Positions 37,041-49,785 of a stretch of DNA of 64,000 nt are shown in pieces (position 1 is the first letter of the stretch; each line of letters starts with the position of its first letter). Origin of the DNA: Cavia porcellus (taxonomy: Eukaryota > Chordata > Mammalia > Rodentia > Caviidae); the NCBI RefSeq assembly GCF_034190915.1, contig NW_026947484.1, positions 80,733,982 through 80,797,981 on the forward strand, in the 5' to 3' direction. Under the pieces are notes generated by a model that saw nothing but the letters and a program-made list of their open reading frames with translations, did not search any database and was not told the origin of the DNA. The position numbers and the translations under genes are program-made.

Positions 37041-37124
37041 GTTTTAAAGAAACACCTCAGGTAATCCTTGACCAGGTTGGCCATGATTTGACAAGCACTA
37101 TTCTAATGTGAAGAACTGAAGTGT

Positions 37125-37592
37125 ACTGGTAGTGGTTGATTGATTGTGTCAATTTGAGAAGTTTAGTAGCTTAACTAAAGCAGCTTAGCAATTCTACACC
37201 CTAGGGTGTAGAAGACTTACCTTAGGGTGACTCATCATCTGGATGGTATGAAAGGGAAGTGAGGAAGGATGGGCAGGGTTCTTTGGAGGAGCGCCAGTCT
37301 TTGCCTGCAGGTTGGACGTCATCTCTTGACTTCCATCACAGACTTTTCCAGCATAGACTCTTCGGCTTTCTGTCGCAGACCCATCAACTTCCTGATACGG
37401 ACTTGCACAGGACATTGCAGTGAACTCTGAATCTTGGATTTAAACCTTCAATCTCCAGTGTGTAGACAGTCTCTGCACGCTTCCTCGTGCGACTCTGTGG
37501 ATGACCATTGTAGGTCAATGCTGTTATTTCTTACCCATTTGTATATCTTGTGTAATATCTGCTTCTTTAGTCAAACCCCGACTAATATACAT
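37125..37592 (+). repeat. ERVL-like LTR, diverged
   Basis: 'tggttgattgattgtgtcaa' at the start and 'gtcaaaccccgactaatatac' at the end match the two ends of a common mammalian ERVL-type LTR ('ttaatt...gtgtcaac' / 'ccctgactaatac'). The middle is poorly conserved. A 22-bp palindrome lies near its 5' end. Confidence 0.5.
37192..37213. repeat. 22-bp perfect palindrome
   Basis: The half-site ttctacaccct is followed by its exact reverse complement, inside the diverged LTR. Confidence 0.9.
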
Positions 37593-39120
37593 ACATAGAA
37601 AAATTAAATATTTTATCCAAAGCTACAAGGCCAAATTTTTGATGCCAGAAAATGAACTCACAAGCCATGCTTTTTCTACTTACATGAGACCTAAGGAGAG
37701 CCTTAACACGAATCAATCGCTGCATTAAAGACAATTTTTATTTTTTGACTACAACAAAAATTATATCTTGAGATTCTGTGGCACTGGCTGTGTTATTCTT
37801 CTGCTGTCCTTGGGTAGGCTGTCTAACATAGTTACATTTAGTAGGCAGGCCCTCTGATTGCTGGGTTCATCTCAGACAGTGCGGCTTCTTTTTCCATGAT
37901 TTTTTTATCCTCAAGGAGTCTAGACCAAGCTTACTTCATGGCAGTGGCAATATTCCAGAAAGCCACAGTGCCTAAGTGCTTATCAAGCCTCTCCTCGCAC
38001 CGTGGTTGCTAGTGTCCCACTGGACAAATCAAGTTACATAGTCTTGCTCAGATTCAGGGTAGAAGGGCACTGTGCCAGGGGTTCATCAGGTGAGGGATTC
38101 ATTTGGAGGCATTAAGGTAGAAGTTGCCTATCATCAGAAACTTTATGTTTCAGAGGAAATGAGACCTGAGGTGGGACATAGCTAGATGGAGTCAGGGAGT
38201 TGGTAATAACAAGATTAAAGAACATTTCAGTGACACCAGAAGGCCAAAAGACACTCTTTGAAGCAAGGGCCCATGTCACTCGAGCCATCTGTATGAACCA
38301 CAGAGCACTCAAGGTGTTTTACATAGAGTTGGTGCTCAGGACATATTTGTTAATCTGAATCAAAAGTATCAGTGATACAGTGGTGGGTTAGAGCCTAAAA
38401 TAATAACCTATTGAAGAAGGAGAAGATTCCTTTGGATAAATGGAAGGATAAGTGTTAACAGGAAAAAAAAATAATGAAACTGAAATGGGGAAAAATAAAT
38501 GTATTGGAAAACATAAACACATGCTCCCAATAATCCGTGTCCATTCTTTCAACCCATGTTTACTGTTTTCTAGTCACTATGCACGAGAACAAAGCTATGT
38601 CTCAAAGCATATGCCACCACTGACAGCAGTGTGGAATATTTAGACTAAGAATAGCTGATACAGGTGTCTAGTGGGTAGGCCTGAGAATGAAAAGCCCCTG
38701 GTTGCATGGTCTCCTGTAACCTATGAGGAGATGCAGAAGTCGCTGCTTCTGAATCTCTGCCCTTTGTATCAAATTTCCCCATATGGTCAACAGTCAACAT
38801 TGAACCTAATCATTGAATTTGATTTGGTTCTCATTTAATTTGGTTTGTGACCAAAATTGTGGAAAGAATTAAGTTTATGAACTGAGGTTTCACTATATAT
38901 CCCCAAATTTCTCATGGAATTTGAAATGTATTTGACCTTTACGATAGGTGGTTTTTAGCTTGTTGGGGGTAACATAAAAACAGTTTGCGTGTGATAGAAC
39001 CCAACCTTGGTACTGGCTTTCCTGGCCTCCAACAGGAAACCATAGGTTAAGAAGTGGAAAGAAGAAGAGGGAAAAGGACAGGCTTTAGAAGCTGTTCAGA
39101 AGTGGAAAATTTGTTGTTAA
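37593..39120. other. Intergenic, no feature recognised
   Basis: About 1.5 kb, AT-rich. Possible MIR-like phrases near 38310-38360 and 38540-38590 are too weak to call. Confidence 0.45.
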
Positions 39121-39266
39121 TTTTTTTTTTTTTTTTTTTGGAAACAGGATTTCAATTCGTAGTCCAGGCTGGCCTTGAACTCACTATGCAGCCCAGGTTC
39201 ACCTCGGTGGTCCTGTAGCTCAGCTACCAAAGAGCTGGGATCTCCGGCTTGCACCACCATGCCTGG
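39121..39266 (-). repeat. B1-type SINE, antisense
   Basis: A T-run then 'ggaaacaggatttcaattcg', 'caggctggccttgaactcac' and 'cttgcaccaccatgcctgg'. Confidence 0.9.
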
Positions 39267-40819
39267 TAAAATAGGCTTTTTTTTTCCTTCCCTGTTTGCA
39301 TTTCTCTGGTACTATGTGGGTGCTTTCTCTGCACCTGTTCCCGCCGTGCCCTACCTCCTACTTCCTGAGGCTGCCCTGTCCCCAACCGAGCTCCTCTTGT
39401 CTTCCCCATTCTGCCTATCACAACTTTTCTCCTAGTTCTATGAATAATATTAAGTATTGACTGATTGAGTGAATTGTCACTCATGGAGATAGAGATTTAG
39501 TAGCTCTTTAACCTTCCTAGAGTTATTTTCATTTTTCTAAATCAATTTAATTTAATTAGGAGCCAAATTAGGAGACTTTATTATAGCAAAATGAAAAAAA
39601 AATGATGAAAGGTATTTTGGGCCAGGTACTCTAAGTTTTCTGTACCCTCTCCCTGATTTTCGCCATAGGATCGATCATCTGAGTTATTCTGAATTTTTCT
39701 AACTTTTGGTGCTTTAAAGATCTCCCACTCATCCCCACTTTTTTTTCCTCACAATTCCCATGAGGCTGGTTCATAAGTGGACATTTGAATGGGCACATCC
39801 ATAGGTGGGAAGGCCTACAGAGCAGACCTTTTCTCCTTGTCTTTGCTGATTGGCTGCATCCCTGTTGACTTTGTAGCAACAAATGAGTACCTGTACTTAC
39901 CTTCACTGTGCCTTTAGGGACACTTGGCCCACACCCAGCATCAAAATATGGTCAGAACTCAAAGAACAAGAACCAGGATAATTGGAGGGAATTTCTAACT
40001 GGACAGTCTGGGGATTTCCACTCTGCTATTTGTATTTCTTTAATTCCATGTTACTCAGATGTATTCATGTTTGGCTACTACCGCAAAGAACTCTGACCAG
40101 GGGATTTCTGCTTTTGCAGCTGCAGCAAAGAAACTGGATTAGAAAAGATTACAGTAATACTTGCCCAACTTCACAACAGCTAGTTAGAAGAGAGTAGACT
40201 TCTTGGCTTCTAATTCTATGGTCTTTTGATTAAAAGTGGATACTTTTGCTGCTTAAAATATGAGTTTCCTTAATAAACTTAAAGACTGGCTCTTTCTTTT
40301 TGAGTCAGAAAATAATATGTTTGCAGTATCTTTCCATTTGCCTGAGATAGCATTTCTGAAAGTATGTTATTCTGTTGAACATCAGGTATTCTACAAACAG
40401 CTTCAAGTGCGAACATATACTTTTTGCCATTGTAGAGACTTATAATGCACACTAATATATTAAAGTTTCTGAGAAGCTCTGTAACAATTTAATCATGTTT
40501 ATTGAACTCACTGATGCCATGAACTTACTTAGCCAAGAATTTCTCTCTTCCATTTTTTTACCCTCCCCTTTTCCTCCTTCTTTCCTTTTTAATCCCTTCC
40601 TTTTAATTCATTCTTTTTCATGAAACATTACTTCCATTTCATGAAGTAATAAATTCTGAGAAATACTGGATTAAGGCAAATTGAATTGAAGAACAATCTC
40701 CCTTGCGCCACTCTTTTCTCCTGATATCAAAAACTGTGCTAAATGTGTAAAATATGCTTAGTCAACTCATATCTTGGGAAGGCTTTAGTTAACTTAGCAA
40801 GTTTTTTTGTTTATTTGTT
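39267..40819. other. Intergenic, no feature recognised
   Basis: About 1.5 kb with no repeat or gene I can name. Confidence 0.45.
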
Positions 40820-40998
40820 TGTTTTCAATTGAGATTGAACCCAGAGCCTTTTCAGTAAGCTACATCTCCAGTCCTTTTTATTTTTATTGCTTTTAATTTT
40901 GAGACAGGGTCTCACTATGTTACCAAGTTGCCAAGGCCGAGTTTGAATTTGTTATCCTCCTGCCTCAGCCTTCTGTGTAGGTGGGATTATAGGCATCC
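40820..40998 (-). repeat. B4-like composite SINE, antisense
   Basis: 'gagattgaacccagagcc...aagctacatctccagtcc' followed by 'ttgagacagggtctcactatg...cctcagccttctgtgtagg'. Confidence 0.8.
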
Positions 40999-41009
40999 AG
41001 CTTAATTTA

Positions 41010-41320
41010 TGTCAGTGGTGACAAACGTGGCACACAGTCCACAACGGAATCCAGAGCCCTTCCCTGTCAGCAAGGCACCCCAGTAGCTCAAAAACTATGC
41101 CAAATGCAAACTTTCACTTCCCAATGAACAGCTGTTTGTAAAGTGCTATGTGTTTTTCTTTTAGTCAAAAGATGTTGATGTCTGAATTATTTTCCCTAAA
41201 CTAAAACCGGAGTATTCAGATCTAATTGCAGTGTTAGCACTTTGTGACAAATAAGTGGGTTTTAGATTATAGTTTGAATACTCAACCTCTAAAAGGTTTA
41301 TCATCACTGATTTAGGTTAT
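41010..41320. repeat. Possible hAT-type DNA transposon remnant
   Basis: 'tcagtggtgacaaacgtggc' at the start and 'ggtttatcatcactgattta' at the end look like degenerate inverted termini around an AT-rich body. The family is not identified. Confidence 0.3.
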
Positions 41321-41799
41321 TCTTATGGTGTTCTTTCACTGCCTAAAAGATATTTTGGTACATGAGGACCAGGCATACAGATTTTATATAGTAGCATATA
41401 AAGGAAACCAGCAGGTAAGATATTGTTGTCGCTTTATAATATGTCTTAAAATTCAGTTAGTTGAAGTCATTCAACTTTTCAAGATTCTTAGCTTTTCTGA
41501 GAATTTTTCATTTGTATATAAATTTTGAAGTTTTATTGTCAGTTTCTGGAAAAATAAGTCTGCCACAATTTTGATTATGATTTCATTGAGTCAAGTAAGC
41601 AATTTGAAAAGGGTTGATACCCTAGATGCCCCCTTGACGCCTCATACAATCATAGATGCGGGTCTTTCAGAAGTGGCTGTATCTAGAATGGGTAATGCTG
41701 GATTTGATTTATGGTGTAGTGCTAGGCTCAAGGGCAATAGGATGAAGACTATGAGTGCTACCTGTCTTGAGTAACCTGGGTAAAATAAAAGAGGCAGAA

Positions 41800-42005
41800 A
41801 GATGCTGTTCATATCCCTTGATGTTGCTTTTCCTGTTTTCTGCCACCATGAACTTCTCTTGGATACCTGTCTGCCACTCCAGGCTGCCTTAAGCCAGCCG
41901 ATGATGGACTGAAACCTTTACAAACTATGAACTAGATAAACTTTTCTCACTTTAACTTTGAGTGTCAGGTATTTTGTCTCACAATGAGAAAAGTAACTAA
42001 GACAA
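41800..42005 (+). repeat. MaLR-type LTR, 3' half
   Basis: 'ttttctgccaccatgaactt', 'gatggactgaaacctttac' and 'ggtattttgtctcacaatga' to 'aagtaactaagac' show the same layout as 33716-33893. Confidence 0.65.
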
Positions 42006-42539
42006 TACCTTAACGATACTGAGTCATTCATGAACATGGTACATCTTTCTTTGCTTTTGATCTTTTAGAATTTCTCTTAGTTTTATAGTTATAAGTGGAG
42101 AAACTTTGTATATTTTCCCCAGTATTTAATATTTAATACTGTGACTTTGCCCTCTTTCCATTTTCTAAGATACCCTTTGCCTTATCCTTTCTTTTCCTTG
42201 TTTTCATAGTATTTTTGTTACTTGACTACTTGACCTCTTTACTGGGGCAGACTCCACGTAGCCTAACTGAAACTAGAAATATTTAACAAACATTGCAACT
42301 ACCACGTACTGCAAGGAAGGCAGAGCTGATTTCAGTTAAATTATCTAATATAACAAACAGAAAATTTCATATTCTTCAAGGAAATATTATAGTCAAGAAG
42401 TACTAAAGTGAGTGTATTATTCACAGTGCTCACATAAACATCCAAATTTCTAAGGGTACAAAACAATTGAAAATGTGATCATGTACTCCAAAACAAGGTG
42501 AGGGATCAGTGGAGACCAAGTTTAAAATGAAACAGTAAT

Positions 42540-43740
42540 TAAAATAGAAACATTAAATCTGCTGGAAGATAGAGTAGGTAAAACTCTTGAAGACACTGGG
42601 ATAAGCAGAGACTTCAGGAACAAAACCCTGATTGCACAGGAACTATCACAAAGCATCAACAACTGGGATCTCACCCTACTGAAAAGCCTTTGTACATCAG
42701 AAGAAACTACCATGAGAGTGAAGCAACAACCCACAATGTGGGGGAAAGTGTTTGCTGGCTGTTCCTCAGACAAAGGATTATTATCAAGAACATCTAAAGA
42801 ACTCAAAAAAATCAGTCCTCTAGATTTAAATCTAAAAATGGACAATCTAAAAATGGACATCTGAGATGAATACACATTTCTCAGATGAAGAAATGCAAAT
42901 GGCAAATAAATAGGTAAAAAATGTTGAACATCATTGGTCATTCAAAAGATGCAAATTAAAACAACACTGAGATTCTGCCTCACCCCAGATAGAATGAGTA
43001 CTATCAGGAAATCAAGCAATAACAAATGCTAGAGAGGCAGTAGGGAAAAAAGAACCCTTTCCATTGTTGGTAAGAATGCAGACTGGTGCAATCACTGTGA
43101 AAATCAGTGTGGAGATTCCTTAAAAGACTAGGACTAGAGGTGCCATTCAACCCAGCTATTCCCTTCGGGTATCTTCCCAAAAGAATTAAAAACATTACAC
43201 CACAGCGATATATGTTCACCCATGTTTGTAGCAGCACAATTTGTAATAGCAAGATCTTGAAACCAACCTAAATGCCTATCAACTGAGGAATGGATAAAAA
43301 AGATGTGGTATTTTTATACAAAGAAATGGTACTTAGCCATAAAGAAGGATAAGCTGGAGATTTTTATAGGTAAATAAATGCATCTTGAGAACATACTCAT
43401 TAATGAAATAAGTAAGACACACATGTAAACATTTTGTTTCATTAGTGTGAGAAGCTGCAACAAACAATATGTATATATGTATGTATATGTATATGAAAGA
43501 AATAGTTAAGATAGTTATACTACTGATTTCTCTGAGCTCACCAAAGAGAAAGATTTGTGTTGGTATTGTTTGGATAATTGAATGCAGATATCTTGTGCTC
43601 TGAGTGAATGATTTGGGGATGACAGTGCTCAATGTATGTACTATTGTTGCCTCCTGTTTGATGTGTTTTGAAATTTTGTTGCAGCTTTTTTATTCTTCTA
43701 CTTCTTTCCTTTCTCTTTTTATTCTTGAAATAAAATAGAT
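42540..43740 (+). mobile_element. L1 (L1M-type) 3' end
   Basis: 'ctgctggaagatagagtagg', 'aagcctttgtacatcagaag', 'cattcaacccagctattccc' and 'catgtttgtagcagcacaat' are L1 3'-end sequence, continuing to 'cttgaaataaaatagat'. There is no intact frame. A TATG-rich microsatellite sits at 43469-43495. Confidence 0.85.
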
Positions 43741-43957
43741 TTGAAAAAATGAGACAGCAATTGAATTTAGAAGATAAATATTTTTAGCTGATAAGGATCT
43801 TGCAAATACAGTATTATAACAATTCATGAAGGTAAATATACTTATCCTAAAGGAGTAATAGTACCTCAGGAGGAAAACAGAAATAATCAAATGATAAAGT
43901 AGAGCAAAATAGAAATTCCAGGCAAAAATATATAGACGACCTTAAAAGTTTACTGGA

Positions 43958-44038
43958 GATTTGGAGTCCGAGGGATCAAACCCAGGGCTTCATACACATA
44001 AATTGTGTACTCTACTATTGAGCTGTATTCTCAGCCCT
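43958..44038 (-). repeat. ID-type SINE, antisense, diverged
   Basis: 'gagggatcaaacccagggc' and 'actattgagctgtattctc' are the complement of an ID body. Confidence 0.7.
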
Positions 44039-44450
44039 TATTGGAGATCTTAATATCAGAATAGAGCTGAGAGAAGAGTCAGTGAACCGAGCAATAAAGA
44101 GTAATAAAATTACCTAATTTGAAGGAAAGATAGGAAAAAATTTTTAAAATGATCACAGTCACAAGAATGAAACAAAAAATCTAAAATACATGTAACTTAG
44201 CTCCAGATGACAGTAAATTAAAAAAGTGTTATACAACTTATTTAAAGAAACAGTTATAATTTTCTCAAATTTGCTAAGAGACATGTTTACATGTTTAGGA
44301 AGAAGTTCAAGCAGGATAAATACAAAGAAAAACATCTCAAGGGTATCACAGACTTCTAAAAACTGAAGAGAAAGAGAAAAATTTGAAAACATTCAAAGGA
44401 AGACTATCCATTAAATATAAACCGCCTCCCCCCCCCAAAAAAAACCATTC

Positions 44451-44644
44451 AAACTAGGTGTGAGGCACATGCCTCTAATTCTAACTATTTGGGAGTCTTA
44501 GGCAGTGTGGTTAAGTTTGTGACCAGCCTGGCAATTTAGTGAGACTCTGTCTCAAAATAAAATGGACTGGGGACATAGCTCAGTGGTAAAGTATGTATGA
44601 GGCTCTGAATTCACTCCCTAAAAATGAAAAAAGAAAAAAAAATC
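44451..44644 (+). repeat. B1-ID composite SINE, sense
   Basis: B1-type 'aggcacatgcctctaattct...gagactctgtctcaaaataa' (to about 44560) then ID-type 'ggactggggacatagctcag' with an A-rich tail. Confidence 0.8.
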
Positions 44645-45039
44645 GAATGATTATGGGTGTCTTTATCAGAACCTGGAGTCCAGAGATATCTTTAAATTGT
44701 TGAAGGAAACGAACAATGGTTACCCTAGATAAAAGTCTAATGTACATGATAATGGTAATATTAAGAACAAGGAGGAAGGTGAGTGAACATAATCTAAAGG
44801 AGCCATATATTTTATATAAAGTAGTAAGGCTTAATTCTAAACAGAGTTCACAGAAATTCAGGATGTATATTTAATTCCTAGAGCAATCACTGAGGAAATG
44901 ATATACAAAGAGCTATACGTTTGAAGCCAATAGATGAATTTTAAAGGAATTCTGAAGACTATTCAGTTAACACACAAGTGGACAGGAAACAAGGCATAAT
45001 AAACGAAAGGGGCAAACAGGAAATGTAATAGTAATAGTT

Positions 45040-45490
45040 ATATGATGGACCACTACTCAGCAATATAAAATGATGACCTACTGATTATGCACCGACCCAA
45101 ATAACTCTCAAGAACTTTATGTGTATGCCATAAACTTGTAAGCATAGCACCCTGGGAGACTGAGACAGGAGGATCACAAATTCAAGCCCAATCTGGGCAA
45201 TTTAGAAACACAGCATACAGAGGAAAAAAGGACTGGATGGTAGCCCGATATGAAGGCACTGGGTTCAATCCCCAGTACTGCAAAAAAGAAAACAGAAAAA
45301 ACCAAAAGGAACATTATCCTTAGTGAAGGAAGCCAGACACACGACCATATGGTGATTCCACTTTTTATGAAATTTCAGAATGGGCTAAACCAGTCAGTAG
45401 TGAAAAATATCAGTTGTTGATTTGTGGGTGTCTGGGAGTGAGTTTGTTGTGAAGATATTGGCATAATGGAGCTTGTGAAGGTGGTGGCAA
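45040..45490 (+). mobile_element. L1M fragment split by a B4-like SINE
   Basis: 'ggaccactactcagcaatat' (before) and 'gaaggaagccagacacacg', 'attccactttttatgaaatt' (after) are parts of one old L1 3' end. Bases 45128-45304 between them are a sense B4-like SINE ('gggagactgagacaggagg...gggttcaatccccagtactg'). Confidence 0.75.
45128..45304 (+). repeat. B4-like composite SINE inserted in L1
   Basis: A 7SL-type left part and an ID-type right part ending 'cagtactgcaaaaaagaaaa'. The 5' end is diverged. Confidence 0.7.
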
Positions 45491-46150
45491 TGTCCCATCA
45501 TGATAGGGGCTCAAGCTACATAGGTGTATGTGCACTCCTAGGCCACCAAGTAGCATTTCAGTCAGCGCTGGACTGCGTGGAGGACAGTGATCCCATAAGA
45601 TTATAATGGAGCTGAGGAGTTCCTGTCACCTACTCAGTGCAGAGCCGAAGCAGAGAAAATGAAACTGCCAAAGAAGTAAATAACTCCAGCAAAATTCTCA
45701 GCAAATGAGTTAGCTAATTCTTGCAGACTTCGACCACTCCCTTAACAGTTTGATGACGTGGACTCCCACAGCAAGAAATTTTCATTTGTAGAGAGGAATG
45801 TTCATAGCAGATCTATACAATGTACAAGCAGATCTATGCTGAGAAAAAATAAACCAAGAAAACCCCTGTGGAGATATTCCTGAAAAAGAAGACTTTTCAA
45901 GAGGAGCCTTGGCACTGGTACCGATCCTGACTAGGCAGATGTGTGTGCTCATATCTTTGTTTTTAACAAAAAAAGTTTAAACAGTAAAAAAGAAAAAGAA
46001 CAAAGCTTAAAATCAGAGTACACCATATGGCTGAGGTGTGATCCAGGTTTGTGTAAGCGCTTTACAATGTTTGCACAATGATGAAATTGCCTAATGCTGC
46101 ATTTCTCAGAAAGCATCCTCATTGTTAAGCAATGCATGACTATACTAAGT
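45490..46150 (+). mobile_element. Tigger/MER2-type DNA transposon remnant
   Basis: The left part contains 'gtgatcccataagattataa'. The right end reads 'tgtttgcacaatgatgaaat', 'tgcatttctcagaaagcatc' and 'gttaagcaatgcatgacta'. Both agree with the ends of MER2/Tigger1-type mariner elements. The centre (about 45640-45900) includes a frame piece 'IYTMYKQIYAEKK' resembling the C-terminus of Tigger transposase. It is stop-riddled and inactive. Confidence 0.7.
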
Positions 46151-46215
46151 TTTTGGATGTGTTTAGCTCTGATATTTTATTGAAATTATCTAATGTGTTT
46201 TTTTCTTATTGGTTT

Positions 46216-46346
46216 TATTGTCTGTTTGTTTGCTTGTTTTGAGACAGTCTCACTGTGTAGTATAGGCTGGCCTTGAACTCAGCCATTCTCCTGCCTCAGC
46301 CTCCCAAATGCTGGAATTACAGGTGTGTGCAACTACGCCTGGCATC
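46216..46346 (-). repeat. B1-type SINE, antisense
   Basis: 'tttgagacagtctcactgtg', 'ataggctggccttgaactca' and 'gtgcaactacgcctggc'. Confidence 0.9.
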
Positions 46347-46410
46347 TGATGAGTTTTGATGATCCTGACCTTGTTTAGGCCAAGGCTCAGGAGTGTGTTG
46401 TGTCTTAGTT

Positions 46411-46501
46411 TTGTTTGTTTTGGTTTGTAGCACCTGAGCTCAAAATAAGAGCCTTGCTTATATTAGGCAAGTGCTCTACCACTGAGTGATACCCTTCCCT
46501 T
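46411..46501 (-). repeat. ID-type SINE, antisense, diverged
   Basis: 'ggcaagtgctctaccactga' is the complement of the ID A-box region. The B-box end is degenerate. Confidence 0.6.
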
Positions 46502-46734
46502 TGTCTTAGTTTTAACAAAGATGTTTAAAAAGCCAGAATAAAGAAAAACTTTTAAAAGTAGAAAAAAGCCTGTAGAATAGGCATGTAAAGAAAGAAAATA
46601 AATTTTTGTACTACTGTACATTGCATTTGTGTTTCAAACTAAGTGTTAGGAATCAAAAAGCTTTTAAAAATTAAAAAGTTTATAAAGTTACTCAATAAAC
46701 TAAGGCTAATGTATTGTTGAAGGAAAAAATAAGT

Positions 46735-47372
46735 TTTCTGTAGCCTAAGTGTGCCCCAGTGATGGTGAACCTTTCAGAGCTTTTGGTGATGCAAACAGCC
46801 CCCAGTGGCATGCGTGCCATAGGTTTGCCACCATGGTGTCTAGGCCTCTACATTCAGTCACTGACTGACCCAGAGCAACTTCCAGTTCTGGAAACTCCGT
46901 TCATGATAAGTATACCCTACATGTGTGCGATTTTTATCTTTTATATTGTATTTTTTTACTATACCTTATCTAGCTAAAAAATGTTGGCTATGTATTTACC
47001 TTTGTGTTCCAAATGCCTACAATATTCTTTACAGTAACTTGCCTAGGGTCAGTAGGCAGATCCATTAAGCTTAGGAGTGTGCTAGTCCACCACTGTTATG
47101 GTTTCGATCTAAAATGTCCCCCAAAAGTCTCGTGTGTTTGGGAGCAGAGTGGATCATGGGAGTGCTATAGTCAGCAGTGAATTCAACCTCCTCTCCTTTA
47201 TGGTGGGGGTTTTAGGCACATTATTCCCATGGTGGGAGAATGACTAATACAACCTTCTAGGTTCATATAAATGCATGCTGTGATGTTCATACAGTGATGA
47301 AACTACCTTGTGGCACATTTCTCTGTATATATCCCTGTCATTAAGCCATGCATGACTGTATTTGCTAAAACT
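46735..47372 (+). mobile_element. Second Tigger/MER2-type remnant, split by an LTR
   Basis: The left part (to about 47095) includes 'acccagagcaacttccagtt' and 'ttcatgataagtatacccta'. The right end (47263-47372) reads 'tgatgttcatacagtgatga...gtcattaagccatgcatgac'. These match the layout of the copy at 45490-46150. Confidence 0.65.
47096..47262 (+). repeat. MaLR-type LTR, 5' part, nested
   Basis: 'tgttatggtttcgatctaaa', 'atgtcccccaaaagtctcgt' and a later 'gaatgactaatacaacc' form a shortened MaLR LTR inside the Tigger remnant. Confidence 0.65.
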
Positions 47373-47689
47373 CATAGAATTATACATAAGTTATGTGTAT
47401 TTAAGTTTTACCTCAACAAGAGCCATAAAAAGATATTTAATATTCAGTTGATTAAATGCATGCTGAAGAGTCCACACACTCTAAGGGATTGGATTATGTT
47501 GATTCTAGGAATTTTGAAACATACCAGTAATTAGATGGATTGATATTTGATGTACTAAAAAAAATACAGTAACAATTACAGGATCTAGATGTTGAACATA
47601 TGGAAGTACACTGCAGCTTTTTGAACTTCTTTGTATGCTCGAGCATTTTTTATAACAAAGTGTTAGAAAGATTAACATACCTAAGCTGA

Positions 47690-48245
47690 ACTCTATCTTT
47701 CCTAATTTCTTTTTTGTTTCATTAGATGGTACCACCTTTAACCCATACGAACTTGGTGCTTTGTCTTTACTCTTTTCTGTTCCCCTCATCCTTCGCATTA
47801 TCAGCCAGCCTTGTAAATTACATTTCCTACACATTTTCCCACTCTGTGCTAATCTAGTCCAAGACTCTGTCACTGTATCATCAACCACTGCATGAACCTC
47901 CTGATGCAGCTTCCAGAATCCACTTTGGATCCCTTCTATCCCTTGTCAGAATAACCTTTTAAAAATTAGTTTGGCAATATGCTATTTCTACCCTGCCTAA
48001 AATACTTCTAGGATCTCCTATTGCCATTAATATAAAGCTCCAAATCTTTCGTGTGTCTTAGGACGCACTTGCTTAGCTCTCAGCTGCATTTCACCCTAAT
48101 TCTTAACCCTATGGTCTCAATCCCATTGGGCTGACTTCAGTCTCAGTATATCTAACATACCTGCTATTTCCTTTGACTAGAATATTCTTCCCCTTCAATT
48201 TCTTCTGGAAAATGCTTCCTCATCCTTTTCTGTCCCTTAGGACTT
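47690..48245. repeat. Possible L2-like remnant
   Basis: 'tagaatattcttccccttca' and preceding C/T-rich phrases resemble an old LINE2 3' region. Weak. Confidence 0.3.
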
Positions 48246-48255
48246 TTTAAAAACA

Positions 48256-48420
48256 ATCTTTTTCAGGCATGGGATTGAACCTATGACTTTCTGCGTGTCA
48301 GGCAGGTCCTATCACCGAACAATCTCTTCAGCCCTTTATTAGAATTTTATTTTGTGACATGGTCTTGCTGAGTCGACAAGCCTGGCCTCCTCCTGCCTTG
48401 ACCTCTCATGCAGCAGTGCC
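48256..48420 (-). repeat. B4-like composite SINE, antisense, shortened
   Basis: 'gcatgggattgaacctatga...aacaatctcttcagccc' then 'tgtgacatggtcttgctgag'. The 7SL part is truncated. Confidence 0.65.
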
Positions 48421-48424
48421 CAAC

Positions 48425-49605
48425 TTCATGGCTCTTGCCTGCCTCCCACAATAAGTCAGATCCTCTTCCTATGAGATGGGGTGCTCTTTCTGAATACATA
48501 TTGTATCATTGCATGTTTTTACCACAGTAGACTGAGATACAATATATGCTGAAGAGATGTTTGTGATGTGGCTGGTCAAAAGTTGTTATATGTTGTTAAC
48601 TGATTTAGATGATAAACTCGAGAGAAAGAGAACATGTTTACATGTTTGATGTACATTACCATTTGGGAATTACAAATATCAGATGCTGGCAAACAACACT
48701 GTTCATGTGGGTAGCTGTTTAACAGTATAGATTTCAGGAACAATGTGAGTAGGGCTTTCAACCCGTTTTTCTTCTATTATCTCGGCTCTTCCCTTGTTGA
48801 TTTTTTTTTTTTGGGGGGGGGGGTCCTACATTGGTTTCCCTTCAAGATGGTTGTCGGTGCAATTGCAGCTTCTTTTTCACATACAGGACACTTGTTTGTG
48901 AACAATTTAGTTTGCAAATAAAAGCATTTCTCAAAATTTTGTTTTGGTTTGAAAACTGTACATCAGGTGGCAAACACAAGTGTGGGCATCCCTTCCAAAA
49001 TCGTGGAACAAACTAAGTTGATGAAACAAGGTGCCAGTATACACTGGGTGAGAACACTGGCTTCTTGCTGATCTCTCTCAAGGTCAAGAAAGACTTTCCT
49101 AGCAGTCTTTAGCAAACTTGTGTTCTGTTGACTAGGAAGTAAGTCATATATTCATTTCTAAACTGATCACTGGTTAGTTTTTACTAATCAATCCACATTT
49201 GGCATCAGCTTTCTTCAGTTAGAAGTGCTACATAAAGAAAGGGTAGATACCTGAACAAAACTGGAGACTTTTGTTAGGAATGATGAAAGGGAGTATAGTT
49301 TCTGGAAATAAAATCAATAATGTCCACCTCTGTGTATTATTCTCCAATAATAGCTTCTGGGAAATTGCCTTACCTTTTTCTTATATATACTTGGCATTTT
49401 GTAATGGTGATTATGTTTCATTCCACATTGACAGTTGAAAGCTCAGAGATAAATCTGTGACCCATTCATAGAAAACACACAGAACTTGTGGCGAATATTT
49501 TTAGATTAGCTTAACTTTTGCCTCCTATTTTCTCTATGCCTACTTTCTTTTGCCTCTTTTTCTTGTCCCATTTGTACTTTTATTTTTCTATTTTATGTAT
49601 TTCAT
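48425..49605. other. Intergenic; T12-G11 homopolymer junction, otherwise nothing recognised
   Basis: Runs of T (48801-48812) and G (48813-48823) lie back to back. The remainder is AT-rich and unassigned. Confidence 0.5.
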
Positions 49606-49620
49606 AAAACTGTATTAAAC

Positions 49621-49785
49621 TGGGCATGGTGGTGCATGCCTGTCACCCCAGTATTCAAGAGACTGAGACAGGAGGACTGCCACAAGTGTGAGGCCAGCTT
49701 GGGCAACATAGTGCATTCAAGGCCATCCTGGACCACACAGCAAGACCCTGTCTCAAAAGAAACCAAAAAAGCCAAACCAAACCAA
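49621..49785 (+). repeat. B1-type SINE with target-site duplication
   Basis: 'tgggcatggtggtgcatgcc' to 'gcaagaccctgtctcaaaag' plus an A-rich tail. The flanks repeat 15 bases with one mismatch (49606-49620 and 49786-49800). Confidence 0.95.
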
